In this document: positions 13,134-23,691 of the stretch, one piece after another | How the letters are laid out: every line of letters begins with the position of its first letter | Numbering within the stretch: the first letter of the stretch is position 1 | Assembly (NCBI GenBank): GCA_948144175.1 | Contig: CANXME010000053.1 | Span: 1-64,000, forward strand | DNA from: Closterium sp. NIES-65 | Lineage: Eukaryota; Streptophyta; Zygnematophyceae; Desmidiales; Closteriaceae | Length of the DNA stretch: 64,000 nucleotides | Direction: 5' to 3' | Position numbers and translations under genes: made by a program | The notes under the pieces: model-generated | The model's database searches: none | Told to the model about the DNA's origin: nothing | The model's input: the letters and a program-made list of their open reading frames with translations, nothing else

Positions 13134-14225
13134 TGTTGGTGTAAGGGCCTAATAAACTCAAGCTATTAAGACTTTATCAAACTTAAAACCTCTCCTCGGG
13201 GTCACTTTCAAGGGTCCTTGGGTGCCTGGTACAAGACCAGCCCCTATCCTCGGGTCCGAGTTTGTAGAGAGAGGGATCAAGAGGGACTTAGTCAAAACAG
13301 CAAGAGTACCTTGAACGTCGCGCAGCGTATCGTGCAGACCGTAGATCGGATTAAGCTGAGAATTTACTATATCGAAGCTCACTCTAAGAGCTTTAAAATA
13401 AGCCAAGTTGCCTCGCGAAAAGTTTTGCCATTACGAAGTTATGGCTCGGAAAGCGTTAGCCTAGCGTTGGAGTGCTAGCGTACTAGCGTTGACTCGGGTA
13501 GCATTCCGCCGTCGCACCGCGTAGAAACGAAATTCCAGGAAAGGAGGAATTCGCTTGAATCAATTTCACTATATTCAGGTACAAACAGAGAAGGAATAAA
13601 TAGCTCTAGCTAGCAAGGACCTTGGGAATCAACCTGGGAACAACCAGGGATGATCCCAAATAATTCCAAGCAACAGAACCAACCTGGCTGGACAAAATAG
13701 CAGGTGGTAGGTTGGTGAACAGCCTCTGGTTCTGTTTTTCCAACCTGGGAAAACAACAACCAGGTTCAGGTCCTAAAAACAGAACCTGTTTTGTCTTTGC
13801 CAACCAGCCAAATGCTGGTTCCGCTGGTTTCCCCTGGCCCTGTAGCATGCAGATACAGACAAACAACATCCAACCTTCACCTAAATTGTACCCCTATAGT
13901 GCCTGCACTGCTACACTATAGTCAACCAAACAAAACAGTACAATTTCGAGTCGGATAGAACTGAATCTGCGCAATCAAGTAAGCCGAACCACAAGGCTTC
14001 CATCTTGGGTTCCTTTGCGAGCTCGTCCTTTCTGCTTGTACTGTTCATAGCGCGTACAATGTTATGCCGAAGCGCACATTGTGCGAGTACCTGCAAATGC
14101 TTCAAGCGAAAATTGCGAAAGCAAACAAACACACGAACATACCATTCACGCGCAAATGCATTCGCACACGCATACTCGTACAAACAGACGGCAGGATGTC
14201 GTGCAATGTGAATTTGCACCCAACA
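13134..14225 (-). repeat. Copia-A LTR, 5' LTR of A-I
   Basis: Complete LTR of 1092 bp with termini TGTTGGTGTAAGG (13134) and CACCCAACA (14225). The primer site TGGTATCAGAGC lies on the minus strand just left of it, 3 bp from the LTR end, and the start codon of A-I is 47 bp away. Confidence 0.92.
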
Positions 14226-15501
14226 TCCAGCCTGCCCCCCACCGTGCTACGCCAGCGCCGGCAGCTGCCACATAGATCTGTACACGTCCGTGCTCTCGTG
14301 CAGATCCCAAAGCACCCGATTGCCCAGCTGGCCCTTGTAAGTGCGTGCCCCATCCGTGCTAGTGCTCACTCCAGACTTGCCAAGCTTACGGAGGGAGATG
14401 AGGTTGGCCTTGAGTTCAGGAACAAGGAGAACGTCGTGCAGCACCACCGGCTTGCCATCCGCTCCCTAAATCGCAGCTCGTCCCGCACCAGCCACCTTCA
14501 GTGCGTGTCCAGAGGCGGAGCACATCTCGTTGATCGGTGCAGCTTGTACGTGGTCCAGCAGGTCTTTTCGCGGCGTCATCGTCCAAGCAGCACCCGTGTC
14601 CAACACCCAATAATCCAGGGGGTGCAGCTCTGCTCCAACCTTGGCAGAGGCGTCTCTTTGCTCCCCCTGCTCCCCCTGCTCTCCAATATGGAAGAACTGG
14701 CCCGCGGTGCGCTCCTTCTTCTTTTCCGCACCGCCGTTGCTCCTCGGGTTGTTCTTGGACGAATCGGCAACCATGCTCGCGCCGTTTTTCTGGTTCGTCC
14801 GCGCGCTGCCATCCTGGTGACGATTCTGGGGGGTCCATCCATCGGGTTTCTTATAGCACAAAAACCAGGGGTGCCCCTCCTTCTCACAATACCAGCAACT
14901 CCCTTTCATTTTGCCACCAGCACCCGACTTGCCCCCACGTACAGATTTCGCACCGCGACCCCTACCGGTACCTCCTTGTTGTACGTTGGAGTTGTCGTCC
15001 TTCTTTGCACCGCGTCCAGCACCACCGAAGCCACGTCCTCTGCCACGTCGGCTCCCTTGCATTCCGTAGCCGCTGCTGCCGTCGTCTCCACCCCTCAGTT
15101 GACGGCGACGGAAGTCCTCCTCCAGAATCTTTGTCCGCACCCACTCGAGTGTCCACAAGCTCTGGTTCTGCGGCAGCCTCAATCCGCTCGTGAATTGAAG
15201 CCACGATTCCGGCAGCAACGAGAGCATCTTCAAACACTTGGTCTGCTCCAGGTAGGTGATTCCCGCGGTCGCCAACTTCGCGTAGAGGTCGCGCATCTTG
15301 TCCAGGACAGGTTGCACCGGCTCTCCCTCGCTCAGGCGCAACACGGACAGCTCCCTCTCCAGCATCAATGTTGCAACAACGGAGGTCAAGGCGTGCAGCT
15401 CCTTCAACACGGTCCACGCCTTCAGACCGCACTCAACCTCCGGCAGCAGGTGCATGACGTGGTGACGCTGGTTCAGCTCCAAACTCTGCAACATCAAATA
15501 G

Positions 15502-15878
15502 TGTCACTAGAGCTACACTGTGAGATCCCCGATCGATCCTTAGGGGGGTTACTGGCGCGTTTGCCTGGCGGGTTATGGGCGCACTGACCCGTTACTTAAA
15601 CAAGCCCTTTTATCCCAATGGTCTAGTGGTTGGGATTCTGACATGGTATCAGAGCGGTCTCGGGTTCGAATCCCGGTGTATGCACATGTTGGTCGTTGCC
15701 ACTGTGCTCAGTCCTGGGCCTCCCAGTGTGGGGGGGTGTTAGTAGAGCTACACTGTGAGATCCTCGATCGATCCTAAGGGGGGTTACAGGCGCGTTTGCC
15801 TGGGGGGTTATGGGCGCACTGACCCGCTACTTAAACAAGCCCTTTTATCCCAATGGTCTAGTGGTTGGGATTCTGACA
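15502..15878 (+). mobile_element. TRIM (miniature LTR retrotransposon), complete
   Basis: Two 142-bp direct repeats (15502-15643 and 15737-15878), each starting TGTYA and ending ATTCTGACA, enclose a 93-bp interior. The interior begins exactly with the primer site TGGTATCAGAGC (15644-15655) and ends in a G-run purine tract (15730-15736) just before the right repeat. A 5-bp target duplication, AATAG, flanks it (15497-15501, 15879-15883) within gag of A-III. There is no coding capacity, so it must rely on another element's proteins. These are the defining features of terminal-repeat retrotransposons in miniature. The two repeats differ at a few positions only. Confidence 0.9.
15619..15673 (+). 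promoter_or_regulatory. tRNA-like A box and B box in the TRIM
   Basis: TGGTCTAGTGG (15619-15629) fits the Pol III A-box consensus and GGTTCGAATCC (15663-15673) fits the B-box consensus, 33 bp apart as in a tRNA gene. A T-arm-like hairpin, CGGG-TTCGAAT-CCCG, surrounds the B box. The pair spans the end of the 5' LTR and the primer site. No acceptor stem can be paired, so it is not a tRNA gene. The B box could also reflect extended complementarity to the primer tRNA T-arm, which is nearly palindromic. Confidence 0.55.
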
Positions 15879-16228
15879 AATAGTAGCCAGCCGAGGAGCG
15901 CTCGTCCCAATCTTCCTGCAGCGCGGAGTCACTCGGTCTAGGCTCCTCCCCAATCATTAGTTTCAGCAATCCAATCTGACGGAAATAGAGTTGCATTTTC
16001 CAGGCCCAATCATCACAGCCCTCACCATTGAACTTCTCGACGGTGAAATTCTTCAGCACCTCCTTGACCAGAGAGCCCTGGTTTGTTCGCGCTCCCCTTG
16101 GCGCTGAAACACCAGAATCATGGCTGCCGCTACGATCTTGGGCTGAAGATTCACCAGCTCCCGTCGAGGTGTTGCCCGCCATAGCTACCTATATCGAGGA
16201 TCACTATAACGCAGCTCTGATACCAGCT

Positions 16229-17321
16229 TGTTGGTGTAAGGGCCTAATAAACTCAAGCTATTAAGACTTTATCAAACTTAAAACCTCTCCTCGGGGTCAC
16301 CTCCAAGGGTCCTTGGGTGCCTGGTACAAGACCAGCCCCTGTCCTAGGGTCCGAGTTTGTAGAGAGAGGGATCAAGAGGGACTTAGTCAAAACAGCAAGA
16401 GTAGCTTGAACGTCGCGCAGCGTATCGTGCAGACCGTCGACCGGATTAAGCTGAGAATTTCCTATATCGAAGCTCACTCCAAGAGCTTTAAAATGAATCA
16501 AGTTGCCTCGCGAAAAGTTCTCACATTACGAAGTTATAGCTCGGACAACGTTTGCCTAGCGTTAGAGTGCTAGCGTACTAGCGTTGACACAGGTAGCTTT
16601 CCGCCGTTGTACCGCGTAGAAAGGAAATTCCAGCAAGGAAGGAATTCGCTTGAATCAATTTCACTATATTCAAGTACAAACAGAGAAGGAATATATAGTT
16701 CTAGCTAGCAAGGACCTTGGGAATAAACCTGGGAGCAACTAGGGATGATCCCAAATAATTCCAAGGAACAGAACCAACCTGGCTGGACAAAACAGCAGGT
16801 GGTAGGTTGGTAAACAACCTCTGGTTCTGTTTTTCCAACCTGGGAAAACAACAACCAGGTTCAGGTCCTAAAAACAGAATCTGTTTTGTCTTTGCCCAAC
16901 CAGCCAAATGCTGGTTCCGCTGGTTTCCCCTGGCCCTGTAGCATGCAGATACAGACAAACAACATCCAACCTTCACCTAAATTGTACCCCTATAGTGCCT
17001 GCCATGCTACACTATAGTCAACCAAACAAAACAGTACAATTTCGAGTTGGATAGAACTGAATCTGCGCAATCAAGTAAGCCGAACCGCAAAGCTTCCATC
17101 TTGGGTTCCTTTGCGAGCTCGTCCTTTCTGCTTGTACTGTTCATAGCGCGTACAATGTTATGCCGAAGCGCACAATGCGCGAGTACCTGCAAATGCTTCA
17201 AGCGAAAATTGCGAAAGCAAAGAAACACACGAACATTCAATTCATATCCGAATGCATTCGCACACGCATACTCGTACAAACAGATGGCAGGATGTCGTGC
17301 CATGTGAATTTGCACCCAACA
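16229..17321 (-). repeat. Copia-A LTR, 5' LTR of A-III
   Basis: Complete LTR of 1093 bp, termini TGTTGGTGTAAGG (16229) and CACCCAACA (17321). The primer site is at its left and copia-B coding sequence at its right. Confidence 0.92.
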
Positions 17322-19134
17322 GCAGCAAGTGAGCGAGCGTGCACCGACACTTCCTTCACGCGCTACGAGTGCTCCACGGATCTATGTCACCCCGCAGCAA
17401 CGCCAAGGCCTTCAAGTCCCAGCAGCTGAGGAGGAAGGAAGGGTCAAGAGGAGAGTTCAAGCCCCTAATAGGCTGACCTATGATGCACCGGGGAAGCAGG
17501 GCAAGTTAGCCCTGGCAGGAGCGGCAATGATGGTCGGAGATGATAAGGACTTTGCGTTCGTGTTCTTTTCTCCGGTGGAGATGCCGGGAGAACCAGCAAC
17601 TCTCAAGGATGCCTTGGAGAGTACTGATGCTGAGGAGTGGAAGAAGGCAATGGAGAGCGAGCTGAAGAGCATTGAGGAGATTGACACGTTTGAATTGGTG
17701 GAGATAACGGAGGGGCGTAAGGTGATAACGTCCAAGTGGATCTTCAAGATCAAGTTCGACGCCGACGGCAAACTCGAGTGCTACAGATCTAGGCTTGTAG
17801 CCAAGGGGTACCAGCAGAAGGAGAAGGTGGACTTCAAGGAGCTGTTTGCTCCTGTGGTGAAGCCGACAACGATGCGGACCCAGCTCGCGGGGGCTGCCAT
17901 CAAAAGATGGGTGATGAAACAAATGGACGTGACAACCGCATGCCTCAACAGCATTCTCAAAGAACAGACTTTCTTGGCGCAGCCAGAGGGGTTGGATGAT
18001 AGTAGTGGCAGAGTGTTGAAGCTGAAGAAGGCCCTCTATGGGCTGAAGCAGGCCCTTAGGCAATGGTACTCGAAGCTGCGCGACTGACTCCCTCAACGGC
18101 CGATCACTCCTTGTTCATGCTCGGTGAGGGGGAGCAGAGGAGCTTCATGGTGGTATATGTGGACAGCATCCTCATCTTCTCTAGTGAAAGAGGTGATGCT
18201 GAAACTTCAGGAAAAGTTCAAGTGCAAGGCACTTGGCGACGTGAACTTCTACCTCAAACTTCACATCGAACACGACATGGAGAAGCGGTATATGCGGGTA
18301 CATCAACGCAAGTACCTGGAAGCATTGGCTGCCAACTTTGAGTAGAGTGAAGGTTATGTGGCTACTCCATTTCCTTCTGGGTTCAAATGTGTGAAGGGAT
18401 CAGAGGAGGAGAACGTTGGTGAAGAGGAGAGGAGCCGTTTTCACTCGTTGGTGGGCAGCCTCATGTACGCGGCGGTCAATATGTGACCAGACGTTGCCTA
18501 TTCTACCAGGCAGCTGGCTAGGATTGTGCAATGCCCTAATGAGGAGCAGGTAGCAGCTGGAATGAGGGTGGCCAAGTATCTTGGTCAAACACCGACTGTT
18601 CGGCTGCAATACTCGGCGGCGGCGCAAAGGCACCAAAAGGGCGTGGATGGTGTTGAGCCCGGGCGTTTGTTCCTCACCGCCTTCTCCGATGCCTCTTATG
18701 CATCGGAACCAGAGGATAGGTCAAGTGTGGGAGGCTTTATATGCTCTGTTGGTGGAGGCCCAACTGTTTGGGAGAGCAAGAAGTAGGTTGATCAAGCATT
18801 GAGCTCGGTGGAGTCCGAGTATATGGCACTCTTCCGTGCCGTACGGGAGATTGTGTGGCAGCATCGTTTGTTGGCTGAGGAGGAGCAGCAAGGACCTACG
18901 TCTCTCTACTGTGATAGCCAAGGTGCCATTGCTCTTGCTAAGAACCCTGTGTTGCATGGCCTCACGAAGCACATGAAGGTTAAGCGGCATTGGACGAGGA
19001 GCATGGTGGCCGCGGGTGAAGTTGAGCTGCACTATGTGAAGACAACAGGGCAGCTGGCAGACATGATGACCAAGAGGCTGGTGGAGCAGCAGCATTGGCA
19101 GTGTTGCAAGCTGGCTGGAATGGCCCTGAACTAA
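17322..19134 (+). pseudogene. Copia-B pol fragment (spacer, RT, RNase H), decayed
   Basis: A second Ty1/copia family. Reverse transcriptase motifs (WIFKIKFDADGKLECYRSRLVAKGY in part, LYGLKQALRQWYSKL) and RNase H (FSDASYASE, SSVESEYMA, CDSQGAIALA, LADMMTKRLVEQQHW) are clear but spread over three frames. The RT box reads YVDS instead of YVDD. Breaks include a stop and frameshifts near 18085-18210, and stops at 18343 (TAG), 18484 (TGA) and 18784 (TAG). The natural stop is at about 19132. Its 5' part, with gag and integrase, is absent here because A-III sits at 17321; it should continue left of the window. Confidence 0.88.
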
Positions 19135-19158
19135 GATAAGCAGATCCCAAGGCCAACA

Positions 19159-19173
19159 ATCCAAGGGGGAGTT
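19159..19173 (+). other. Copia-B polypurine tract
   Basis: A CCAAGGGGGAGTTT stretch lies between the RNase H stop and the first TGTTG of the LTR, the usual place for plus-strand priming. Confidence 0.6.
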
Positions 19174-19660
19174 TGTTGATGCAACCTTACGGTTTGGACT
19201 CGGCTTGTTGTTCGTGTGCGTGCATGCATGTGTACATGGAATGGTATGAGAGCATGAGATAGTATGTATATTTCATGCTGATAATAGTGTGTGAATAATG
19301 AGTCATGATGTCGAATGTGTGTGTGTCTAGTCAATAGCAAGTTATCGCTAGTCGCGTGTCTACGTCGTCGTTTATGTGTCTCGCGCGGTTTCTATTTCGT
19401 CGTTTGTGTGTCCCGCGTGGTTTCTATTTTGTTGTTTGTGGAACGTTTGGCGTATCGCAAGTGCGTGTAGCAAACCCATCAAGAACTCAAGATGAGTTTA
19501 TGATGAAGAATTAGTTCCTTGGTTTCAAGATTCAAGTGATCGCAAAGCCAGCAAAAAGGGTACACCTCAAGATAATGAGAATAGTTACATTAATTTGTGT
19601 AGTGTAACATTTCACTTGGTGTAGGCCCTTGTAAAGGGTAGTTTTGAGACCCTTCGTAGA
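19174..19660 (+). repeat. Copia-B 3' LTR (right end uncertain)
   Basis: Starts TGTTGATGCAACC right after the purine tract. A+T-rich, with TATGTATATTTC (about 19263) as a possible TATA region and repeats of TGTGTSTCGCGYGGTTTCTATTT near 19370-19430. No second copy is in the window, so the right end is a guess; it may extend to about 19950. Confidence 0.5.
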
Positions 19661-19975
19661 TGGGGACAGTGTGGCACTGTTCCACATAACTGCACGTTGG
19701 CTCTTGGGGTTTGTAGGAGCTGGGAGTCATTCCCTACTCGTAACTCTTCCAAATTTGTGTTCTAAGACTATAGTGGCTGCTATAGTGCCGTTCGTTCAAA
19801 CCGACGATGTGTCGTCAATACTTGTTGAAATCGTGCAATCTAAATTGCCTATTGTAAGCGACTTTAAGACGCTCCATATCCAAGTTGAATCGGGTCATTT
19901 GAAGGTGTGACCAGAACGCTATGAACGTTTAAAGCCGCTGTGCAGAAATCCGACTGTGCACTCTATCTTTTGTTT
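19661..19975. other. No gene recognised between copia-B LTR and LINE scrap
   Basis: An 88-codon frame (19644-19910, plus) shows no family resemblance and may be part of the copia-B LTR or older flanking DNA. I see no repeats or RNA gene here. Confidence 0.4.
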
Positions 19976-19979
19976 TAGG

Positions 19980-20265
19980 CACATTGGAGCCTATTGTGAC
20001 TATAACAGTGGAGGCAGCAAACAGCAGCAAAGAGGAGTGGCTGCTGTTGCTAATAGATTTTCAAAAGGCGTACGACACGGTTTCGCGGTCGTTGCTTTAC
20101 AGAGTCATGAAAGGGCTGGGAGTACCTGAGAGGTTCATCAGCTAGACCAATGGCCTGCATGCAGGATCATAGTCAACGGATGGCTGAGCGAAATGGTGGA
20201 GATGAATAGAGGCGTTAGGCAGGGGTGTCCTCTTGTGCCTTACCTTTTCCTTTGCGCGCTGGAGC
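19980..20265 (+). pseudogene. LINE (non-LTR) reverse transcriptase fragment
   Basis: Two frames give adjacent conserved blocks of a LINE reverse transcriptase: LLLIDFQKAYDTVSRSLLYR, followed by GLGVPERFI, then NGWLSEMVEMNRGVRQGCPL and YLFLCALEL. These match the finger/palm motifs (DF-KAFD and GVRQGCPLSP) of L1/RTE-type elements. A frameshift and stop near 20142-20165 separate the blocks. The catalytic FADD-type block is absent because the copia-A LTR starts at 20266. It is a short dead remnant whose rest is not in the window. Confidence 0.8.
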
Positions 20266-21359
20266 TGTTGGTGTAAGGGCCTAATAAACTCAAGCTATTA
20301 AGACTTTATCACACTTAAAAACCTCTCCTCGGGGTCACCTCCAAGGGTCCTTGGGTGCCTCGTACAAGACCAGCCCCTATCCTCGGGTCCGAGTTTGTAG
20401 AGAGAGGGATCAAGAGGGACTTAGTCAAAACAGCAAGAGTACCTTGAACGTCGCGCAGCGTATCGTGCAGACCGTAGATCGGATTAAGCTGAGAATTTAC
20501 TATATCGAAGCTCACTCTAAGAGCTTTAAAATAAGCCAAGTTGCCTCGCGAAAAGTTTTGCCATTACGAAGTTATGGCTCGGACAGCGTTAGCCTAGCGT
20601 TGGAGTGCTAGCGTACTATCGTTGACTCGGGTAGCATTCCGCCGTCGCACCGCGTAGAAAGGAAATTCCAGCAAGGAAGGAATTCGCTTGAATCAATTTC
20701 ACTATATTCAGGTACAAACAGAGAAGGAATAAATAGCTCTAGCTAGCAAGGACCTTGGGAATCAACCTGGGAACAACCAGGGATGATCCCAAATAATTCC
20801 AAGCAACAGAACCAACCTGGCTGGACAAAATAGCAGGTGGTAGGTTGGTGAACAACCTCTGGTTCTGTTTTTCCAACCTGGGAAAACAACAACCAGGTTC
20901 AGGTCCTAAAAACAGAACCTGTTTTGTCTTTGCCCAACCAGCCAAATGCTGGTTCCGCTGGTTTCCCCTGGCCCTGTAGCATGCAGATACAGACAAACAA
21001 CATCCAACCTTCACCTAAATTGTACCCCTATAGTGCCTGCCCTGCTACACTATAGTTAACCAAACAAAACAGTACAATTTCGAGTTGGATAGAACTGAAT
21101 CTGCGCAATCAAGTAAGCCGAACCGCAAAGCTTCCATCTTGGGTTCCTTTGCGAGCTCGTCCTTTCTGCTTGTACTGTTCATAGCGCGTACAATGTTATG
21201 CTGAAGCGCATAACGCGCGAGTACCTGCAAATGCTTCAAGCAAAAGTTGCGAAAGCAAACAAACACACGAACATTCCATTCAAACTCAAATGCATTCGCA
21301 CACGCATACTCGTACAAACAGACGGCAGGATGTCGTGCAATGTGAATTTGCACCCAACA
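20266..21359 (-). repeat. Copia-A LTR without internal region (solo)
   Basis: Complete 1094-bp LTR with both termini. The left flank is LINE (GGAGC) and the right flank is a copia-A LTR end in the opposite direction, so there is no matching target duplication. It is a solo LTR whose surroundings were later rearranged, or one partner of an inverted pair. Confidence 0.88.
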
Positions 21360-21435
21360 TTTATTAGGCCCTTACACCAACAGTACGGCTTTCTTCCCCT
21401 CAGGCAGCACCGCCAGCTCCCATGTCCCATTCTCT
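21360..21435. repeat. Inverted 23-bp LTR-A end plus copia-A pol scrap
   Basis: 21360-21382 is the last 23 bp of a copia-A LTR in plus orientation (ending TTACACCAACA). It is followed by about 53 bp of copia-A pol on the minus strand (ENGTWELAVLPEGKKAV, just upstream of RT). Together with the solo LTR on the left this forms a composite junction from at least two rearrangements. Confidence 0.75.
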
Positions 21436-21436
21436 A

Positions 21437-21955
21437 GGATCGAGCTCAGAAAGAGAGTTTGAATTGAATGATTCACCTGGATACAAGACAAGGCTATATA
21501 TAGGCTCGACATAAGGCCAGTTACCCAGGTGTTACGCGAATGTTCTGAGGGTTGCAAAGCGTCCCGAATAGAAGCTTCCCAAACTCAGTAGAAAGCAATT
21601 CAGTGGAAACCGAAAAGGCTTGAATTTGGTACGCGTAACCTGGTTCGGTGCTATAACGTTAATATAATATAGGAATAAACCTAGCCTAGGAAATCAAGCA
21701 TATCTATGTATGATAAAATAAACCCAAGCTAGATATAGCATAATAAAGTCTAGGCAAGCTAGTAAAGCCAGCATAAGCCGTCGTACTCTCACGGTGACCG
21801 AGGAGGGATAACAGCCTAAGACGAGTCGAGAGGATGAAAATGGTGTGCAGTAGGAGGCGGTGATTGGTCAGGAGAGGATGAAGGAAGGCCAAATTTCCGA
21901 AGGCCATTTATAGGCTATAAGAACTTATGCAAAATCGGTGGTTGCGAAGTTTACT
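21437..21955 (-). repeat. Candidate gypsy-D LTR/3' end
   Basis: Non-coding A+T-rich DNA downstream of gypsy-D integrase on the minus strand. It has two TATA-like sequences on that strand, CTATATATAG (about 21490) and CTTATAGCCTATAAA (about 21917), as LTR promoters do. No second copy is present to fix its ends, so the assignment is by position and composition. Confidence 0.4.
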
Positions 21956-21956
21956 G

Positions 21957-21988
<32 letters not shown>

Positions 21989-21993
21989 ACTCC
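21956..21993. repeat. (CTG)n microsatellite
   Basis: About ten uninterrupted CTG/CAG units, followed by a degenerate CTACTCCTACTG. It would read poly-Ala, poly-Cys or poly-Leu on the plus strand. Confidence 0.9.
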
Positions 21994-22305
21994 TACTGCA
22001 GCCGATTCAGCCCCGGCCTCTCCTGCGCCAACCTCTCTTGCTCCTCACGCTCTAGCTGACGAAGCTCCTGGAAATGCGTCGGGTAGCGGTGATGAGGTGG
22101 GGTAGGCGCCGCAATAGCAGTGCCTCCAACTCCAGTCTCATGCACCCATAGAGATAGAACCTCCAGTGCCAGCACCCTTAGCCCCAACACCAACAGAACT
22201 AGCACCTCAAGTACCAATACCCTCAGCTCGAGCACCGCCAGAACCAGCACCCCCAAAACTAGCACCTCTAGTGCCAGGATTTGTAGCTCAAGCCCCCTCA
22301 GTAGC
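21994..22305 (-). pseudogene. Low-complexity Gly/Ala or Leu/Val repeat coding relic
   Basis: On the minus strand a GGTGCTGGTTCTGGCGGT-like repeat reads as GASFGGAGSGGARAEGIG in one frame and as Leu/Val repeats in another. It resembles the Ala/Gly-rich spacer of copia-C at 35900-36497, though it directly follows the integrase C-terminus of gypsy-D. It is either a fused scrap of a copia-C relative or a low-complexity tail of gypsy-D pol. Confidence 0.45.
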
Positions 22306-23691
22306 TGAACATGGAAAGCGTTGTAAAGCTTTCACGTAGTAGGTAAGCGCGAGCGGAATGTTACTGGTGTTACTTGTGCCTCAACGATAAAAGGACCATA
22401 GAAGCGAGGCCAGAGTTTGGATGGTAGGTGAGAGAGGTTCAAGTTGCACATGTCAAGAAGCACTTGATCTCCGACTGCTACTGAGTGATCACGTCGCTGG
22501 CGATCGGCATACTGCTTGTGGGAGTTCTGCTTCGTAGTGAGACATCGCTGAGTCTTCTCCCATAGCTGCTGCATAGTGGTGATGAAGTCATGTGCGGCTT
22601 GGACGTGTGCCGGTGTGGTTGGCTACTGTGGTGTAAGTGGTTCCCGTCTGTAACACATGAAGAAAGGAGTTTTCCCTGTGGCCGCATGTGATGCGTTGTT
22701 GTAAGCGAACTCTAGGGTCAGTAATTGTGTGTCCCAGTGGCTGACGTCGTCTTTGCAAGCTGTGCGCAACAACTGCTCAATCACTCGATTGAGTCGCTCT
22801 GTCTGTCCGTAAGTCTGGGGGTGGTATGCTGAAGACATCGCAAGTTTTATCCCCAATAATCCCATGAGCTCCTTCCAGAACTTTTTCGTGAATTTGGGGT
22901 CTCTGTCTGAGATGAGTGTAGCAGGGATGCTGTGGATGGTGATGATGCGGTCGAAGTAGAAGCGAGCAGTTGCTTCAGTTGTAGCCGTGACGTTGGTCGG
23001 GATGAAGTGACCCATTTTAGAGAACTTGTTGATCACCACGAGTATAGCGTCATTCCCTCGTGAGGTCGAAGGAAGTCCCGTGATGAAGTCGAGGCTAACG
23101 ACTTGCCATGGCTGCTCCGGTACAGGTAGAGGCTGAAGTAACCCTGCTTTTTTCTGCTCGCTACTGTTAATCCGCTGGAACGTGTCGCATGAGGTGACAA
23201 ATTGCTGCACGTCTGCTGCCATCCGGGCTAGTAGTAATACTTAGCTATTCCCGCTAACGTCTTGTTGCTCCCAAAATGTCCCGCTTATGGTACGTCGTGA
23301 AACTCCTCCGGTAGGATTTGTCGGAGCGGGGCATAGTTCAGTATCCAAATCTTTCGTATGCCCTTCCTTACAGCTTAGTCTTTCTCTCACTGCAACAGCT
23401 TCTTAGTTTGTGCTATAGTGATTTCTTCATTCACGGAGTATCCATGTAGGAATAGACCCTTGAGCAGAGGGTTTATCCCATCGAGCTGGATGCCTGCTAC
23501 ATGACCAAGGTGGCTCAACGCGTCTGCTTTATTGTGTAGCCCGGACTTGTAGAGGATGTCATAGTGAAAGTGAGTTTCCAGGAAGTTCATCCACCGCACC
23601 TGTCATCGTGCGAGCGTTGGCTGCGACTTAAGGTATTTGAGACTACAGTCATCAGAATAGATTGTAGTCTTGGCTCCCTCTAGGTAACACC
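22306..23691 (-). pseudogene. Gypsy-D RNase H C-terminus and integrase
   Basis: Ty3/gypsy pol on the minus strand. 23691-23387 holds the end of RNase H (motifs GAKTTIYSD, RWMNFLETHFHYDILYKSG, NKADALS). 23222-22623 holds the integrase core with catalytic residues in VSLDFITGLP, LISDRDPKF and YGQTERLNR. 22574-22306 holds the integrase C-terminal barrel (VGDQVLLD, KLWPRFYGPF, AFHVQLLR). Frame breaks separate the three blocks, and the zinc-finger Cys pair reads SCDTF, so the last Cys is lost. The order and spacing are those of a chromovirus-like element. Upstream parts resume at 31565 after the A-IV insertion. Confidence 0.88.

Larger units (their letters stand above)
1..14225 (-). mobile_element. 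Copia-A copy A-I, split by nested A-II
   Basis: An LTR retrotransposon of the Ty1/copia order read on the minus strand. Its 3' LTR (1-681, cut by the window edge), RT-RNase H (682-2132), gag-protease-integrase (9917-13087) and 5' LTR (13134-14225) are all visible. The two halves of pol stop at the same codon and are separated by copy A-II, flanked by CCTAC (2128-2132) and CTTAC (9917-9921), a 5-bp target duplication with one change. The right flank, TCCAG (14226), lies within the protease-integrase spacer of A-III, so A-I itself landed in A-III. Its left target duplication must lie before position 1. Confidence 0.88.
14226..16182 (-). pseudogene. Copia-A gag-protease of A-III, broken
   Basis: Starts at the family ATG (16182), runs to about 15884, is interrupted by the TRIM, and resumes at 15501. 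The CCHC knuckle and the protease motif LDTGAAWTM are present. Stops occur at 14468-14466 (AAFKGADG becomes AAI-stop-GADG) and at 14249-14247 (a Trp codon in PALAWHGG). The sequence ends at 14226, in the spacer before integrase, where A-I inserted. Gag also has a few small in-frame differences from the intact copy. The product cannot be made. Confidence 0.85.
14226..17321 (-). mobile_element. Copia-A copy A-III, right part
   Basis: Outer copy containing A-I. Only the 5' LTR (16229-17321), gag and protease are in the window; integrase, RT, RNase H and the 3' LTR should lie beyond position 1, past A-I. The right flank GCAGC (17322-17326) is the expected target duplication in copia-B. Gag is also interrupted by a 377-bp TRIM at 15502-15878. 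Confidence 0.82.

Noticed and set aside
15601..15680. Possible tRNA gene
   Set aside because: A and B boxes are present, but no acceptor or anticodon stem pairs. It is better explained as part of a TRIM.
19644..19910. 88-codon plus-strand frame
   Set aside because: No recognisable family, in a region that is likely LTR or flanking DNA; its length is expected by chance.
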